A DNA stretch of 64,000 nucleotides from Qipengyuania_B sp965214525 (GTDB lineage: Bacteria > Pseudomonadota > Alphaproteobacteria > Sphingomonadales > Sphingomonadaceae). The stretch covers positions 930,001 to 994,000 of the forward strand of contig OZ243959.1 in NCBI GenBank assembly GCA_965214525.1, written 5' to 3'. The notes under the pieces are model-generated. The model ran no database searches. It was not told where the DNA came from and worked only from the letters and a program-made list of their open reading frames with translations. Positions 25,659 to 34,436 of this stretch are shown here, in pieces. The translations under genes were made by a program, and so were the position numbers. Positions within the stretch are counted from its first letter, which is position 1, and every line of letters starts with the position of its first letter.

Positions 25659-25720
25659 GAGGAAGAGCGCATATCGGTCGATCGCAAAACGACCAATGCG
25701 TCGGGAAAAGCGCCTGCCGG

Positions 25721-27169
25721 TCAGGCGGTTTCAAGCTCTTCAAGCCGCCTGCTTACGGCTGCCAGATCGGCGTCGAACAAGTGTTCCTGCTTCGCCTTCG
25801 CTTCCCCCTCGAGCCGCAACAGATACGAAGGATGTGCGGTCACCCATAATTCGCTGCCGTCCTCCAGAACATGCGGCTCGCCGCGGACCTTGGAAATGCT
25901 AACTGTCTTCCCGAGCATGCCGCGCGCGGCGCTGGCCCCCATGGCAAGGATCAGCCGCGGCTGAACGATCGCACGTTCGCTTTCCAGCCACCACCGGCAA
26001 GTGTCGATCTCCTTCGCACCGGGTGACTGGTGAATGCGCCGCTTGCCACGTTGCACGTATTTGAAATGTTTGACCGCATTGGTGACGTAGGTTTTCTGTC
26101 GATTGATACCAGCACGCTGAAGATGAATATCCAGCAATTGCCCGGCCGGGCCGACAAACGGTTTGCCTGACTGATCCTCCTGATCGCCGGGTTGTTCCCC
26201 CACGATCATCAACGGTGCCGTCCGCGGTCCTTCGCCCATTACCGCCTGATTATCGAGCAATCCGATCGGACATTTGCGGCATTGTTCGATAGCCAGCCCG
26301 ATCGCGTCCAGCGAACCCGGCCGCTCCTCGAACTCCAACGTACCTGCTTCCACCATCTTCGCTTCCCGGCCTTGAGCACCTGCGACCAGCTCGGGAATGA
26401 GCGCCGCTTCGGGCATGTTCTTCCAATACTTCTTGGGCATTTCACGCAGCATGGCACCGATCTTCAAACGCGCGGGGTTGAAGATCGACGCGTAATAGCT
26501 GCGCCACAAATCTTCGACAGGATCGCCATCAGGGGCATCTTCGCGTTTGGCGGGCGGTCCTTCGCGCATGGTTTCCCTGTCCCAATGCAGCGTTCCCTGC
26601 GGCGTGAGGATCGACCAGTTCATATTGGCGAACCGTCGCATGAAAAACCCGGCATTGGCGCGCACGATGTGATGTTCGGGTTCGAACCAAGCGACGTAAT
26701 GTCCCTCGCCGCCATCACCCGTCTCGATCAGCCGAAAGCGAACGAAAGCGTGCATCTTGTGACTATCTCGTCGGACCGATTTGTCCATCTCCTCGATCCG
26801 GCGAACATCGTCATCGGCCTTGTCTTCTATTATCCGCGGATCGTCCTGATGGCGCCACAACAAACGATACAGGAGCGCGAACCGATCAGGATCGGAATGC
26901 AAGGCGGCGTTCTTTGCGAGGGACACGAACCGTTTTGACGCCCGCGGCGGGGGCGCGCCTTCGCCCGGCACCGGAACGGCCCGTTCCCCGTTCGCAAACA
27001 AATCGCCCGATTGGCCGGGCACGATCCATGCTATGCGATCCGGCGGTATCCGACATTGCACCAAAGCGCGCGCCCGGTCGCGCCAATAGGCGAAATCATC
27101 GGGTTCCGGCAGTTCGACGAGGTAGTTCGCCTGCGTATCGGTGGCGCGGGAGGCGCGAACGGCGCTCAT
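25721..27169 (-). CDS. UdgX-family uracil-DNA binding protein fused to a DUF4130-like N-terminal domain
   Basis: 482 residues in two parts. The N-terminal half (about 1-260) is the DUF4130/TIGR03915 domain found in putative DNA-repair proteins (RRIEEMDKSVRRDSHKMHAFVRFR). The C-terminal half is a family-4-like uracil-DNA glycosylase fold with CRKCPIG, MIVGEQPGDQEDQSGKPFVGPAG and a late VTAHPSYLLR. The KRRIHQSP loop (376-383) is the UdgX hallmark. Its His (about 380) forms a covalent bond with the abasic site after uracil excision in the characterised mycobacterial protein. It overlaps the upstream radical SAM gene by four bases (ATGA). Confidence 0.92.
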   Translation of the reverse strand: MSAVRASRATDTQANYLVELPEPDDFAYWRDRARALVQCRIPPDRIAWIVPGQSGDLFANGERAVPVPGEGAPPPRASKRFVSLAKNAALHSDPDRFALLYRLLWRHQDDPRIIEDKADDDVRRIEEMDKSVRRDSHKMHAFVRFRLIETGDGGEGHYVAWFEPEHHIVRANAGFFMRRFANMNWSILTPQGTLHWDRETMREGPPAKREDAPDGDPVEDLWRSYYASIFNPARLKIGAMLREMPKKYWKNMPEAALIPELVAGAQGREAKMVEAGTLEFEERPGSLDAIGLAIEQCRKCPIGLLDNQAVMGEGPRTAPLMIVGEQPGDQEDQSGKPFVGPAGQLLDIHLQRAGINRQKTYVTNAVKHFKYVQRGKRRIHQSPGAKEIDTCRWWLESERAIVQPRLILAMGASAARGMLGKTVSISKVRGEPHVLEDGSELWVTAHPSYLLRLEGEAKAKQEHLFDADLAAVSRRLEELETA

Positions 27170-28410
27170 GCGGCGAACAATTCCAATTGCTCGGTCTTGG
27201 GCGCGAGCATCGTGCGCAGATCGGCACGGTCGGTCAGAACGGTCGGTCGCCAATCCAAGGTACAGATGAACGGGCGTACCTTAGCAATGGACTGCGTGAG
27301 TTTGGCCACGTCATCCAACCGCATCGCCCGATGACGACGCGAGGCGAGAATGCTGTTGACCGCTTTCACTCCCAAACCCGGTACGCGCAGCAACTGTTCT
27401 TTCGTGCCTCGGTTGACATCTACCGGAAAGTTCTCGCGAAACTTCAAGGCCCAGGCTAGCTTGGGATCGATATCGAGCGGCAAATTGCCATCCGCTTCTG
27501 TTGCCTGCATGACCTCGCGCGGTTGGAACCCGTAGAACCGCATCAACCAGTCCGATTGATACAATCGATGTTCGCGGATCAGCGGTGGACGTTTCAAGGG
27601 AAGGACGGCACTAGCGTCGGGGATCGGAGAGAAGGCGGAGTAATACACCCGCCGCAACCGATAATTATCGTATAGCCGGCTGGCCTTGCCGACGATATCG
27701 GCATCGGTTGCACTGTCCGCGCCAACGATCATCTGGGTCGATTGGCCGGCGGGCGCAAACCGCGGCGCATGCTTGAACCGCTTCCGTTCGTCCGTCGCCT
27801 GAGCAATAGCCATTTTGACCCCGCCCATCGCGCCCTCGATCTGCCGAGCGTCCTTATCGGGGGCCAATCGGTTCAAGCCGGCATCGGTGGGCAATTCGAC
27901 ATTGATGGATACCCGGTCGGCGTAAAGCCCGGCCTGATGCACCAGTTCGGCATCGGCTTCGGGAATGGTCTTTAGATGGATGTACCCGCGAAAATCATAC
28001 TCCTCGCGAAGGATGCGGGCAACCTCGACAAGCTGCTCCATCGTATGGGTAGAATTCTTTATAATCCCGGAAGATAGGAACAGTCCTTCGATATAATTAC
28101 GGCGATAGAAATTGAGCGTCAGGTCGACGACCTCCTGCGGCGTGAACCGCGCGCGTCGCACATTCGAACTTTTACGATTGATGCAATAGTGGCAATCGAA
28201 CACGCAATGATTGGTCAACAGGATCTTCAATAACGAAATGCATCGACCATCCGGCGCATAGGCATGACAGATGCCCATCCCTTCGGTTGACCCGATGCCC
28301 TTTCCACCCACCGAACTTCGCTTGGTGGTGCCAGACGATGCGCATGATGCGTCATACTTTGCCGCATCGGCAAGGATTTCGAGTTTCTGCAGGATGGTTT
28401 GGTCGCTCAT
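27166..28410 (-). CDS. Putative DNA modification/repair radical SAM protein
   Basis: 414 residues. The radical SAM cluster motif CxxxCxxC is C69, C73 and C76 in NHCVFDCHYC. The barrel continues with LFLSSGIIKNSTHTMEQ and RVSINVELPT. The C-terminal part has a helix-hairpin-helix (LLRVPGLGVKAVNSIL) typical of DNA-binding proteins. The layout is that of the TIGR03916 family, which is usually adjacent to UdgX-type genes; the reaction is unknown. A LexA-type box ends three bases upstream of the start codon, so the gene pair is probably SOS-induced. Confidence 0.9.
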   Translation of the reverse strand: MSDQTILQKLEILADAAKYDASCASSGTTKRSSVGGKGIGSTEGMGICHAYAPDGRCISLLKILLTNHCVFDCHYCINRKSSNVRRARFTPQEVVDLTLNFYRRNYIEGLFLSSGIIKNSTHTMEQLVEVARILREEYDFRGYIHLKTIPEADAELVHQAGLYADRVSINVELPTDAGLNRLAPDKDARQIEGAMGGVKMAIAQATDERKRFKHAPRFAPAGQSTQMIVGADSATDADIVGKASRLYDNYRLRRVYYSAFSPIPDASAVLPLKRPPLIREHRLYQSDWLMRFYGFQPREVMQATEADGNLPLDIDPKLAWALKFRENFPVDVNRGTKEQLLRVPGLGVKAVNSILASRRHRAMRLDDVAKLTQSIAKVRPFICTLDWRPTVLTDRADLRTMLAPKTEQLELFAA

Positions 28411-28412
28411 CT

Positions 28413-28427
28413 GTTCTTATTATGTTC
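28413..28427. promoter_or_regulatory. LexA (SOS) box of the alphaproteobacterial type
   Basis: The bases GTTC-TTATTAT-GTTC form an exact direct repeat GTTC-N7-GTTC, the LexA site known from Rhodobacter, Caulobacter and Sinorhizobium. It begins two bases after the start codon region of the radical SAM gene (start at 28410) on the minus strand, so LexA would occlude transcription or translation initiation of the radical SAM-udgX pair. Confidence 0.75.
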
Positions 28428-28622
28428 TTTGTCTGCATTTTCCTAGGGGTATTTACTGAGTTTCCTACGATTGTGCTGATGAACGGTGCCCGGCTTGCTC
28501 AACCCGCCGCGCGGAAACGGGTCTTTCCTCTGTGTCTTGCACTTCCGCCAACGCCGAGGGTGGTGAGTGGAACAAAGCGCACCGCAAATCCGTTCGCTAA
28601 CAAACCAAGGAGACAACCAACA

Positions 28623-29105
28623 ATGCACTATGCCGAGGGTGATGCCGACAAATTGAAGCACAAGTTCTGGAAGACGATGGCCGATTCGCCGTTCGTGTTT
28701 CTCGAACGCAAGGAACAGCCGGGCGATGCGGTCGTGATGACGGCGCAGCTCGATCGCGATGCCAACAGTGCGATCTGGTTCTTCACGAAGCGCGATCATC
28801 ACCTGTCGAAGATGGGCGCGGCGTTTTGCACCTTTGCCGGCAAGGGACATGAAATCTTCGCCCGCTTCGAAGGCCAACTGAGCGAGGAAACCAGCAGGGA
28901 GCGTCTGGAAGAGCACTGGAGCAACACCGTTGAAGCCTGGTACGATCAGGGAAAGAACGATCCCAAGCTATTAATGCTGCGCATGGATCTGGGCGAGGCG
29001 GAAATCTGGGACAGCGACCTGGGTACGATCAGTAACACAAAGTTGCTGCTGGGAATGGACGTGCGCGAAGAAGCAGCGGAACACCACGCCAAGACGACTC
29101 TTTAA
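28623..29105 (+). CDS. Pyridoxamine 5'-phosphate oxidase-fold general stress protein
   Basis: 160 residues of a small split-barrel flavin-binding fold (general stress protein 26/Pyridox_ox_2 type): PFVFLERKEQPGDAVVMTAQLD and AIWFFTKRDHHLSKMG, then CTFAGKGHEIFARFEGQLS and EAEIWDSDLG at the end. The start is fixed by AAGGAGA ten bases before the ATG. Such proteins bind FMN or related cofactors, but their activity is mostly undefined. It is a single-gene unit closed by a strong hairpin terminator. Confidence 0.85.
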   Translation: MHYAEGDADKLKHKFWKTMADSPFVFLERKEQPGDAVVMTAQLDRDANSAIWFFTKRDHHLSKMGAAFCTFAGKGHEIFARFEGQLSEETSRERLEEHWSNTVEAWYDQGKNDPKLLMLRMDLGEAEIWDSDLGTISNTKLLLGMDVREEAAEHHAKTTL

Positions 29106-29136
29106 GAGTTCACTATCCCTGTGCGAGCAGGTCGTG

Positions 29137-29164
29137 AAAAGCCGCCTTCCACCGGGCGGCTTTT
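29137..29164. terminator. Bidirectional rho-independent terminator
   Basis: AAAAGCCGCC-ttccaccg-GGCGGCTTTT: a GC-rich seven- to eight-base stem flanked by A4 and T4. It lies between the plus-strand stress gene and the minus-strand amino-acid permease and can serve both. Confidence 0.9.
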
Positions 29165-29176
29165 CTTATGCGGAGG

Positions 29177-30748
29177 TCATTGGGGCTCGATCGGCACCAT
29201 GGTTTCGTCGCCCGCCACATCGTCGACGACTTCGAGGATGCCACGGCCCAACAAGCTTCGCGACCGACTGTAGGCGAAATAGATCAGCAGACCTGTCAAA
29301 CCCCAGGCCGGCAGCACCAGGATAGCGATCAGCGGCAGGTTCACGTACAGGAACACGCAGCCAAGCAGCGTAAGCGGAGCGATGATCCACACGCCCGGTA
29401 GGCGAAAACTGCGATGCCGATCGGGATCGGTCTTACGCAGCACCATGACCGTGACCCCGACCATGAAGAAGGCGTAGAGCGTTCCCGCATTGGCATAATC
29501 GGCGAGCAGCCCAACCGGCAGGAAGGCCGCCCCCAAGGCCACCAGAATGCCGGTCATTGCAGTTACGATATGGGGCGTTTGCCATTTGGGGTGAACGCGG
29601 CTCAGCCGCTCCGGCAGCAATCCATCGCGGCTCATCACAAAGAAGATGCGGGTTTGCGCGAAGATCAGCACCAGGATAACGGATGGCAGGGCAAGGAAAG
29701 CCGCCACCCCCAGGGCATTGCCGATTGCGGAGAAGCCGATCTGCCGCAACACATGCGCCAGTGCCTCGTCCGAACAGACGAGTGCGGCTGCATATTCCGG
29801 CAGCGCGCATTGGCGTGCGAGCTCTTCCGACCCAGCGGGAAACGGGATGCCCCCCGGCCCCATCAGCGGCTGCCCGCCGATCGTGCCGATGGCGCCCCCG
29901 GCGACCAGAATATAGAAGACCGTGCAGAAGAGCAGGGACCCGATCAGGCCAATCGGGACGTTACGCTGCGGATTCTTCGTCTCCTCTGCCGCGGTCGATA
30001 CGGCATCGAACCCGACATAGGCGAAGAAGATCGTTGCCGCGGCGCCCACCGCTCCAAGCCCTGTTCCGAAACCGCCGAACACGCCAGCGGGAAGGAATGG
30101 GTTGAAATTGGCGGTATCGAACTGTGCGCTGGTCAGCGTCAGGGCAATGAACACGGTCAGCGCCGTCACCTTGATCGCCACCAATACAGCGTTCACCTTG
30201 GCGCTCTCGCTCGTGCCGATCATCAATAGCCCGGTGACCAGAAGCGCGATGACGAGCGCAGGCAGGTTGATGAAGCCGCCTGGGGCACCGCCCAAGGCAA
30301 GCGGTCCGGCGCTGAGCCACGCCGGCAGACCAATGCCCAGGAACTCTTCCAGTATAGTGCCGGTGAAGTATCCCGACCAACCCACGGAGACCGCGCTTGC
30401 CGCGACCGCGTATTCGAGGATCAGCGCCCAGCCGACCGTCCAGGCCAGCAGCTCGCCGACGGATGCGTAGGAATAGGTGTAGGCGGAACCTGCCACCGGG
30501 ATCATCGCCGCAACTTCCGCGTAGCAAAGCGCCGCCACGACGCAGACCGCCCCGGCAATGGCGAATGACAGCATCAGACCCGGTCCGGCCTTCTGCGCGC
30601 CGGCGGCAGTGAGAACGAAGATACCGGTGCCGATTATGCAGCCGATACCGAACAGCATTAGCTGGAACCCACTGAGCGTTCGCTTGAGGCCCTTGCGCTG
30701 AGCCGTCGCCAATATCGCATCGAGCGGCTTTATACGGCTAAAGATCAT
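29177..30748 (-). CDS. APC-superfamily amino-acid permease
   Basis: 523 residues with about twelve membrane helices. The N-terminal signature FGIGCIIGTGIFVLTAAGA and the helix-6 block FFAYVGFDAVSTAAEETKNPQRNVP place it in the cationic amino-acid transporter/YfnA-like branch of the APC superfamily. A loop with RQCALPEYAAALVCSDEA contains two Cys and may be periplasmic. It stands 105 bases downstream of the NSS transporter on the same strand. The substrate cannot be assigned. Confidence 0.9.
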   Translation of the reverse strand: MIFSRIKPLDAILATAQRKGLKRTLSGFQLMLFGIGCIIGTGIFVLTAAGAQKAGPGLMLSFAIAGAVCVVAALCYAEVAAMIPVAGSAYTYSYASVGELLAWTVGWALILEYAVAASAVSVGWSGYFTGTILEEFLGIGLPAWLSAGPLALGGAPGGFINLPALVIALLVTGLLMIGTSESAKVNAVLVAIKVTALTVFIALTLTSAQFDTANFNPFLPAGVFGGFGTGLGAVGAAATIFFAYVGFDAVSTAAEETKNPQRNVPIGLIGSLLFCTVFYILVAGGAIGTIGGQPLMGPGGIPFPAGSEELARQCALPEYAAALVCSDEALAHVLRQIGFSAIGNALGVAAFLALPSVILVLIFAQTRIFFVMSRDGLLPERLSRVHPKWQTPHIVTAMTGILVALGAAFLPVGLLADYANAGTLYAFFMVGVTVMVLRKTDPDRHRSFRLPGVWIIAPLTLLGCVFLYVNLPLIAILVLPAWGLTGLLIYFAYSRSRSLLGRGILEVVDDVAGDETMVPIEPQ

Positions 30749-30853
30749 AGCAGCGCGTCCCCCGGTCTGCGGCGGACCTGCAACGCCCTGCCAACCGAAC
30801 CGCAGCCTTACGCCAGCACGTTACGTCCGCAAAGCGCTATTGTGGCGATCGTG

Positions 30854-32287
30854 TCAGCCGCCGACGATCGAGGGAAAGATGCCGACCAGCAAAATGGCAA
30901 TCAAGGTGATCGGACATAGCCATCGCACCAGAAACAGCCAGAAAGCATGGCTGGCGCCAGACAGGCCGTTCTCATGATCGATTAGCCTGCGCGATGCGAC
31001 CCATCCGACGAACAGCGACGTGAGGATGGCGCCGATGGGCATGATCAGCTTGGCGGTCACCGTGTCGAGAATGTCGAACATGCCCATACCGGCGAACAAC
31101 GGCATGAAGTTTAACGGTTGGAACTCGGCCAGGCTGTTGAATGACAAGGCCGCCAGAACGCCCAGCAACATCGCCAGCACCGCTACCAGGATCGAGGCCA
31201 GTTTGCGGCTTATTCCCATGCGTTGCATGGCCCAGGCGGTTGGTGCCTCCAGCAGGGATACCGAGCTCGTGAGCGCGGCGAAGGCGACCATGACGAAGAA
31301 CAGCAGGCCGATGACCGATCCCAAGGGCATGGCTTGAAACGCGATCGGAAGGGACTGAAACATCAGTCCCGGACCGGCATTGGGTTCAAGGCCGGCGGCA
31401 AACACGATCGGAAAGATGGCGAGGCCGGCCAAGAGGGCAACCGCGGTATCGGCGCCCGCGATGATACCGGACGTGCTGGCAAGATTGACGTCGCGGCCGA
31501 CATACGAACCGTACGTGATCATCCCCGCAACGCCCAGCGATAGCGAGAAGAATGCCTGCCCGACCGCGGCGAGCATGACTGAACCGGTCAATTTGGAAAA
31601 GTCGAACGTGAACAGATAAGTCAGCGCTTCGGCAAACGCCCCTTCGAATGCCCCGTAGATCGTGATGCCAAGAAACAGCAGGAAGAATGCTGGCATCAGA
31701 TATTTTGCCGCCCATTCGATACCGCCCGACACGCCGCGCGCGACGAAATACAATGTCATGCCCATGAACAGCAGATGCAGCGCGACCATCAGGCCGCCAT
31801 TGCCGAACAGGCCAGGCAACAACGCCTCGATATCTGCCGTGGGACGTCCTTCGAAGGCGCCCCCCGCGACACCGGAAACGAAGATGTCCTGCACGAACAC
31901 GCCGATGTAGTAGAGAACCCATCCTCCCACGACGCAATAGAAGCTCAGCACCAGGAACGCACCAAGCACGCCGAAATTCGCCAGGATCGCCCAATGTTTG
32001 CTCTTGCCGGATTCGATGGCCATTCGCCGCACGCTTACCGGAGCGGAAGCCTGCCCGTAGCGCCCGATGAGGATCTCCGACAGTAATACGGGCAATCCGA
32101 TGAGCACGATGCACACGATATAGAACAACACGAACGCGCCGCCGCCATTCGCCCCGGCTTCGGCAGGAAAGCGCCAAAGGTTGCCTAGCCCGACCGCCGA
32201 TCCAACTGCCGCCAGGATGAATGCCGAACGGGACGACCAGCCATCGCGAGCCGCAACGTCGTCCGGTGTTCCTAGTGCCTTCGTCAT
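30854..32287 (-). CDS. Sodium-dependent transporter, NSS/SNF family
   Basis: 477 residues with about twelve helices. The SNF signature is clear at the N-terminus: SAFILAAVGSAVGLGNLWRFPAEAGANGGGAF, which holds the unwound helix 1 and the Na+ site. Bacterial NSS proteins (LeuT, TnaT) take up amino acids with sodium. The start MTKALG is chosen because GGGAGGATT lies eight bases upstream; a longer frame would run 25 codons further. It shares the strand with the APC permease downstream, and both are amino-acid carriers. Confidence 0.92.
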   Translation of the reverse strand: MTKALGTPDDVAARDGWSSRSAFILAAVGSAVGLGNLWRFPAEAGANGGGAFVLFYIVCIVLIGLPVLLSEILIGRYGQASAPVSVRRMAIESGKSKHWAILANFGVLGAFLVLSFYCVVGGWVLYYIGVFVQDIFVSGVAGGAFEGRPTADIEALLPGLFGNGGLMVALHLLFMGMTLYFVARGVSGGIEWAAKYLMPAFFLLFLGITIYGAFEGAFAEALTYLFTFDFSKLTGSVMLAAVGQAFFSLSLGVAGMITYGSYVGRDVNLASTSGIIAGADTAVALLAGLAIFPIVFAAGLEPNAGPGLMFQSLPIAFQAMPLGSVIGLLFFVMVAFAALTSSVSLLEAPTAWAMQRMGISRKLASILVAVLAMLLGVLAALSFNSLAEFQPLNFMPLFAGMGMFDILDTVTAKLIMPIGAILTSLFVGWVASRRLIDHENGLSGASHAFWLFLVRWLCPITLIAILLVGIFPSIVGG

Positions 32288-32406
32288 CCAACAATCCTCC
32301 CGGCGTGGCCGTACACGCGCAAACCCGCAGGCCTCATCGCATCGCCGATCGCGCGCGTCCATAGCAACGCTTTGCGTTATCGACGGCGCGGGGCTACGGG
32401 CATCGC

Positions 32407-33279
32407 ATGAGCACCACTTTCCAGCTCGATACCGCTACCAGTCGCGCCAATCCGACGCCGCAGCCAATGCTTCGTCTGACCATTCCCACGATCCGGGCGC
32501 GCAAGGTGGATGGCCGGGTAAAGCAGCCCATCGTCATGCTGACAGCCTATACAGCGAGGCAGGCGCAATTGCTCGACGCGCATTGCGACCTGTTGCTCGT
32601 GGGGGATTCGCTTGGTCAAGTCATCTACGGACTGCCTTCCACGATCCCCGTCACCCTCGATCTGATGGCGAACCACGCGGCTGCGGTGGTCCGCGGTTCC
32701 TATCACGCCGTGGTCGTGGTCGACATGCCCTTCGGTTCCTACGAGGCGTCCAAGGAGCAGGCGTTTGTCAGCGCGGCGCGGTTATTGAAGGACAGCGGCG
32801 CCGCCGCCGTAAAGCTGGAGGGGGGTGAAGCCATGGCCCCTACAGTAAAGTTTCTGACCGAGCGCGGCGTCCCGGTGATGGGCCATGTCGGTCTGACGCC
32901 CCAGGCGGTGAATGTCTTGGGTGGTTACGCAGCACGCGGCCGCGAAGAGGTGGAGGCGGTCAAGATAGTCGACGATGCAAAGGCGCTGGATGAAGCGGGG
33001 GCCTTCGCTGTGGTGGTCGAGGGTGTGCTGGAGCCGATCGCTATCGCCGTCACCAACGCTATCGGTGCGCCGACGATCGGGATTGGCGCATCGTCCCAAT
33101 GCGATGGCCAGGTGCTGGTAACCGAAGACATGTTGGGCCTGTTCGAACGGGTTCCCAAGTTCGTGAAGCGCTATGAAGACCTGGCCTCGATAATCGACAA
33201 GGCCGTCACCACATATGCCGACGAGGTTCGCTCGCGCAGCTTTCCGGCGGCGACCCAAACCTATCAACCCAAGGCTTGA
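32407..33279 (+). CDS. panB: 3-methyl-2-oxobutanoate hydroxymethyltransferase PanB
   Basis: First committed step of pantothenate synthesis; uses 2-oxoisovalerate from the valine pathway and methylene-tetrahydrofolate. 290 residues: MLTAYTARQAQLLD (active-site region), LLVGDSLGQVIYG with the Mg2+-binding Asp, AVVVVDMPFGSY, and a late IGIGASSQCDGQVLV. The first 20 residues form a short variable tail; an internal start at MLRLTI is possible. It is divergent from the NSS transporter, with 119 bases between. Confidence 0.95.
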   Translation: MSTTFQLDTATSRANPTPQPMLRLTIPTIRARKVDGRVKQPIVMLTAYTARQAQLLDAHCDLLLVGDSLGQVIYGLPSTIPVTLDLMANHAAAVVRGSYHAVVVVDMPFGSYEASKEQAFVSAARLLKDSGAAAVKLEGGEAMAPTVKFLTERGVPVMGHVGLTPQAVNVLGGYAARGREEVEAVKIVDDAKALDEAGAFAVVVEGVLEPIAIAVTNAIGAPTIGIGASSQCDGQVLVTEDMLGLFERVPKFVKRYEDLASIIDKAVTTYADEVRSRSFPAATQTYQPKA

Positions 33280-33315
33280 GCGGCCAAAACCGCCATAGCA
33301 GGATAAGCAGCGTCC

Positions 33316-34416
33316 ATGGCCGACTTCTTCCGGTTCTACACCTTTTCGGTGATCTTCACGGCAATCTGTCTTGCGCTTGGCGCCTGGTACGGCTGGAGCA
33401 GTACCGGAACGCTCAGCGGCACGTTGGCGCTGTTGTGGATCGTGGCGGTGCTGTCCGTCCTCGAGATATCGCTCAGCTTCGACAACGCTGTCGTGAACGC
33501 TTCCGTGCTCAAAAGCATGGACAAGATCTGGCAGCGCCGCTTCCTCACCTGGGGCATCGCTTTCGCCGTATTCGGCATGCGGGTGGTGTTCCCGCTGGCA
33601 ATCGTAGCTATCGCGGCCGGCCTCAACCCCATGGAAACCATCGACCTGTCGTTGAATGATCCCGAAGAGTACGAACGCATCGTCAGTTCCGCGCATGTGG
33701 GTATTGCCGGCTTTGGCGGCGCGTTCCTCACGATGGTGGGCCTCAAATTCTTCTTCGATATGGACAAGGACGTTCACTGGATCGCAGTGCTGGAGCGCCA
33801 GCTTGCGCGGGTTGCGGCGTTACCGGCGATAGAGATCGCTGTGCTGCTCCTGATATTGTGGGGCATCTCCGGCCTGCTTGACGACGCAGAGGCGCTCACT
33901 TTCCTCATCGCCGGTCTGCTCGGCCTGGTGACGTTCATCGCCGTCGAAGCGATCAATGCCGCGCTGGAAATACACGAGGAACGCAAGCGCATGGCGGGCG
34001 CTGCGGTGCGCAGCGGTCTTGGCGGGTTCCTGTATCTCAACATCCTCGATGCCAGCTTCAGCTTTGACGGCGTCATCGGGGCCTTCGCGTTATCGAACAA
34101 TATGATCGTGATCGCTCTTGGTCTGTCCATCGGTGCGATGTTCGTGCGATCCATGACCATCCACCTGGTCGAGAAGGGGACGTTGGGGCACTATCGGTAT
34201 CTCGAACACGGCGCGTTCTGGGCCATCATCGCCTTGGGTGCGATCATGCTTGTTTCTGCAAAGCTGCATATCCCCGAAACCGTGACCGGGCTGATCGGCG
34301 CGGTTCTGATCGGCCTGTCGCTGCTATGGTCGATCAGGCATAACAAGCGTAACCCCGTGCCGATCGGTCCGACGGGCGGAATGAAACCCGAACGCGGGTT
34401 TGCCGCCAGCGATTGA
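33316..34416 (+). CDS. DUF475 integral membrane protein (TerC-like)
   Basis: 366 residues with about nine hydrophobic helices. Two mirrored acidic motifs, LEISLSFDNAVVNASVL (residues about 48-64) and LDASFSFDGVIGAFALSNN (around 247-265), resemble the LSFDNA repeats of TerC-family transporters, which bind divalent metals. It begins 37 bases after panB and may be co-transcribed. The conserved Asp/Asn pairs suggest metal-ion export, but no member of DUF475 is firmly assigned. Confidence 0.82.
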   Translation: MADFFRFYTFSVIFTAICLALGAWYGWSSTGTLSGTLALLWIVAVLSVLEISLSFDNAVVNASVLKSMDKIWQRRFLTWGIAFAVFGMRVVFPLAIVAIAAGLNPMETIDLSLNDPEEYERIVSSAHVGIAGFGGAFLTMVGLKFFFDMDKDVHWIAVLERQLARVAALPAIEIAVLLLILWGISGLLDDAEALTFLIAGLLGLVTFIAVEAINAALEIHEERKRMAGAAVRSGLGGFLYLNILDASFSFDGVIGAFALSNNMIVIALGLSIGAMFVRSMTIHLVEKGTLGHYRYLEHGAFWAIIALGAIMLVSAKLHIPETVTGLIGAVLIGLSLLWSIRHNKRNPVPIGPTGGMKPERGFAASD

Positions 34417-34436
34417 TGCATGGCCGGGTTGCCGGC

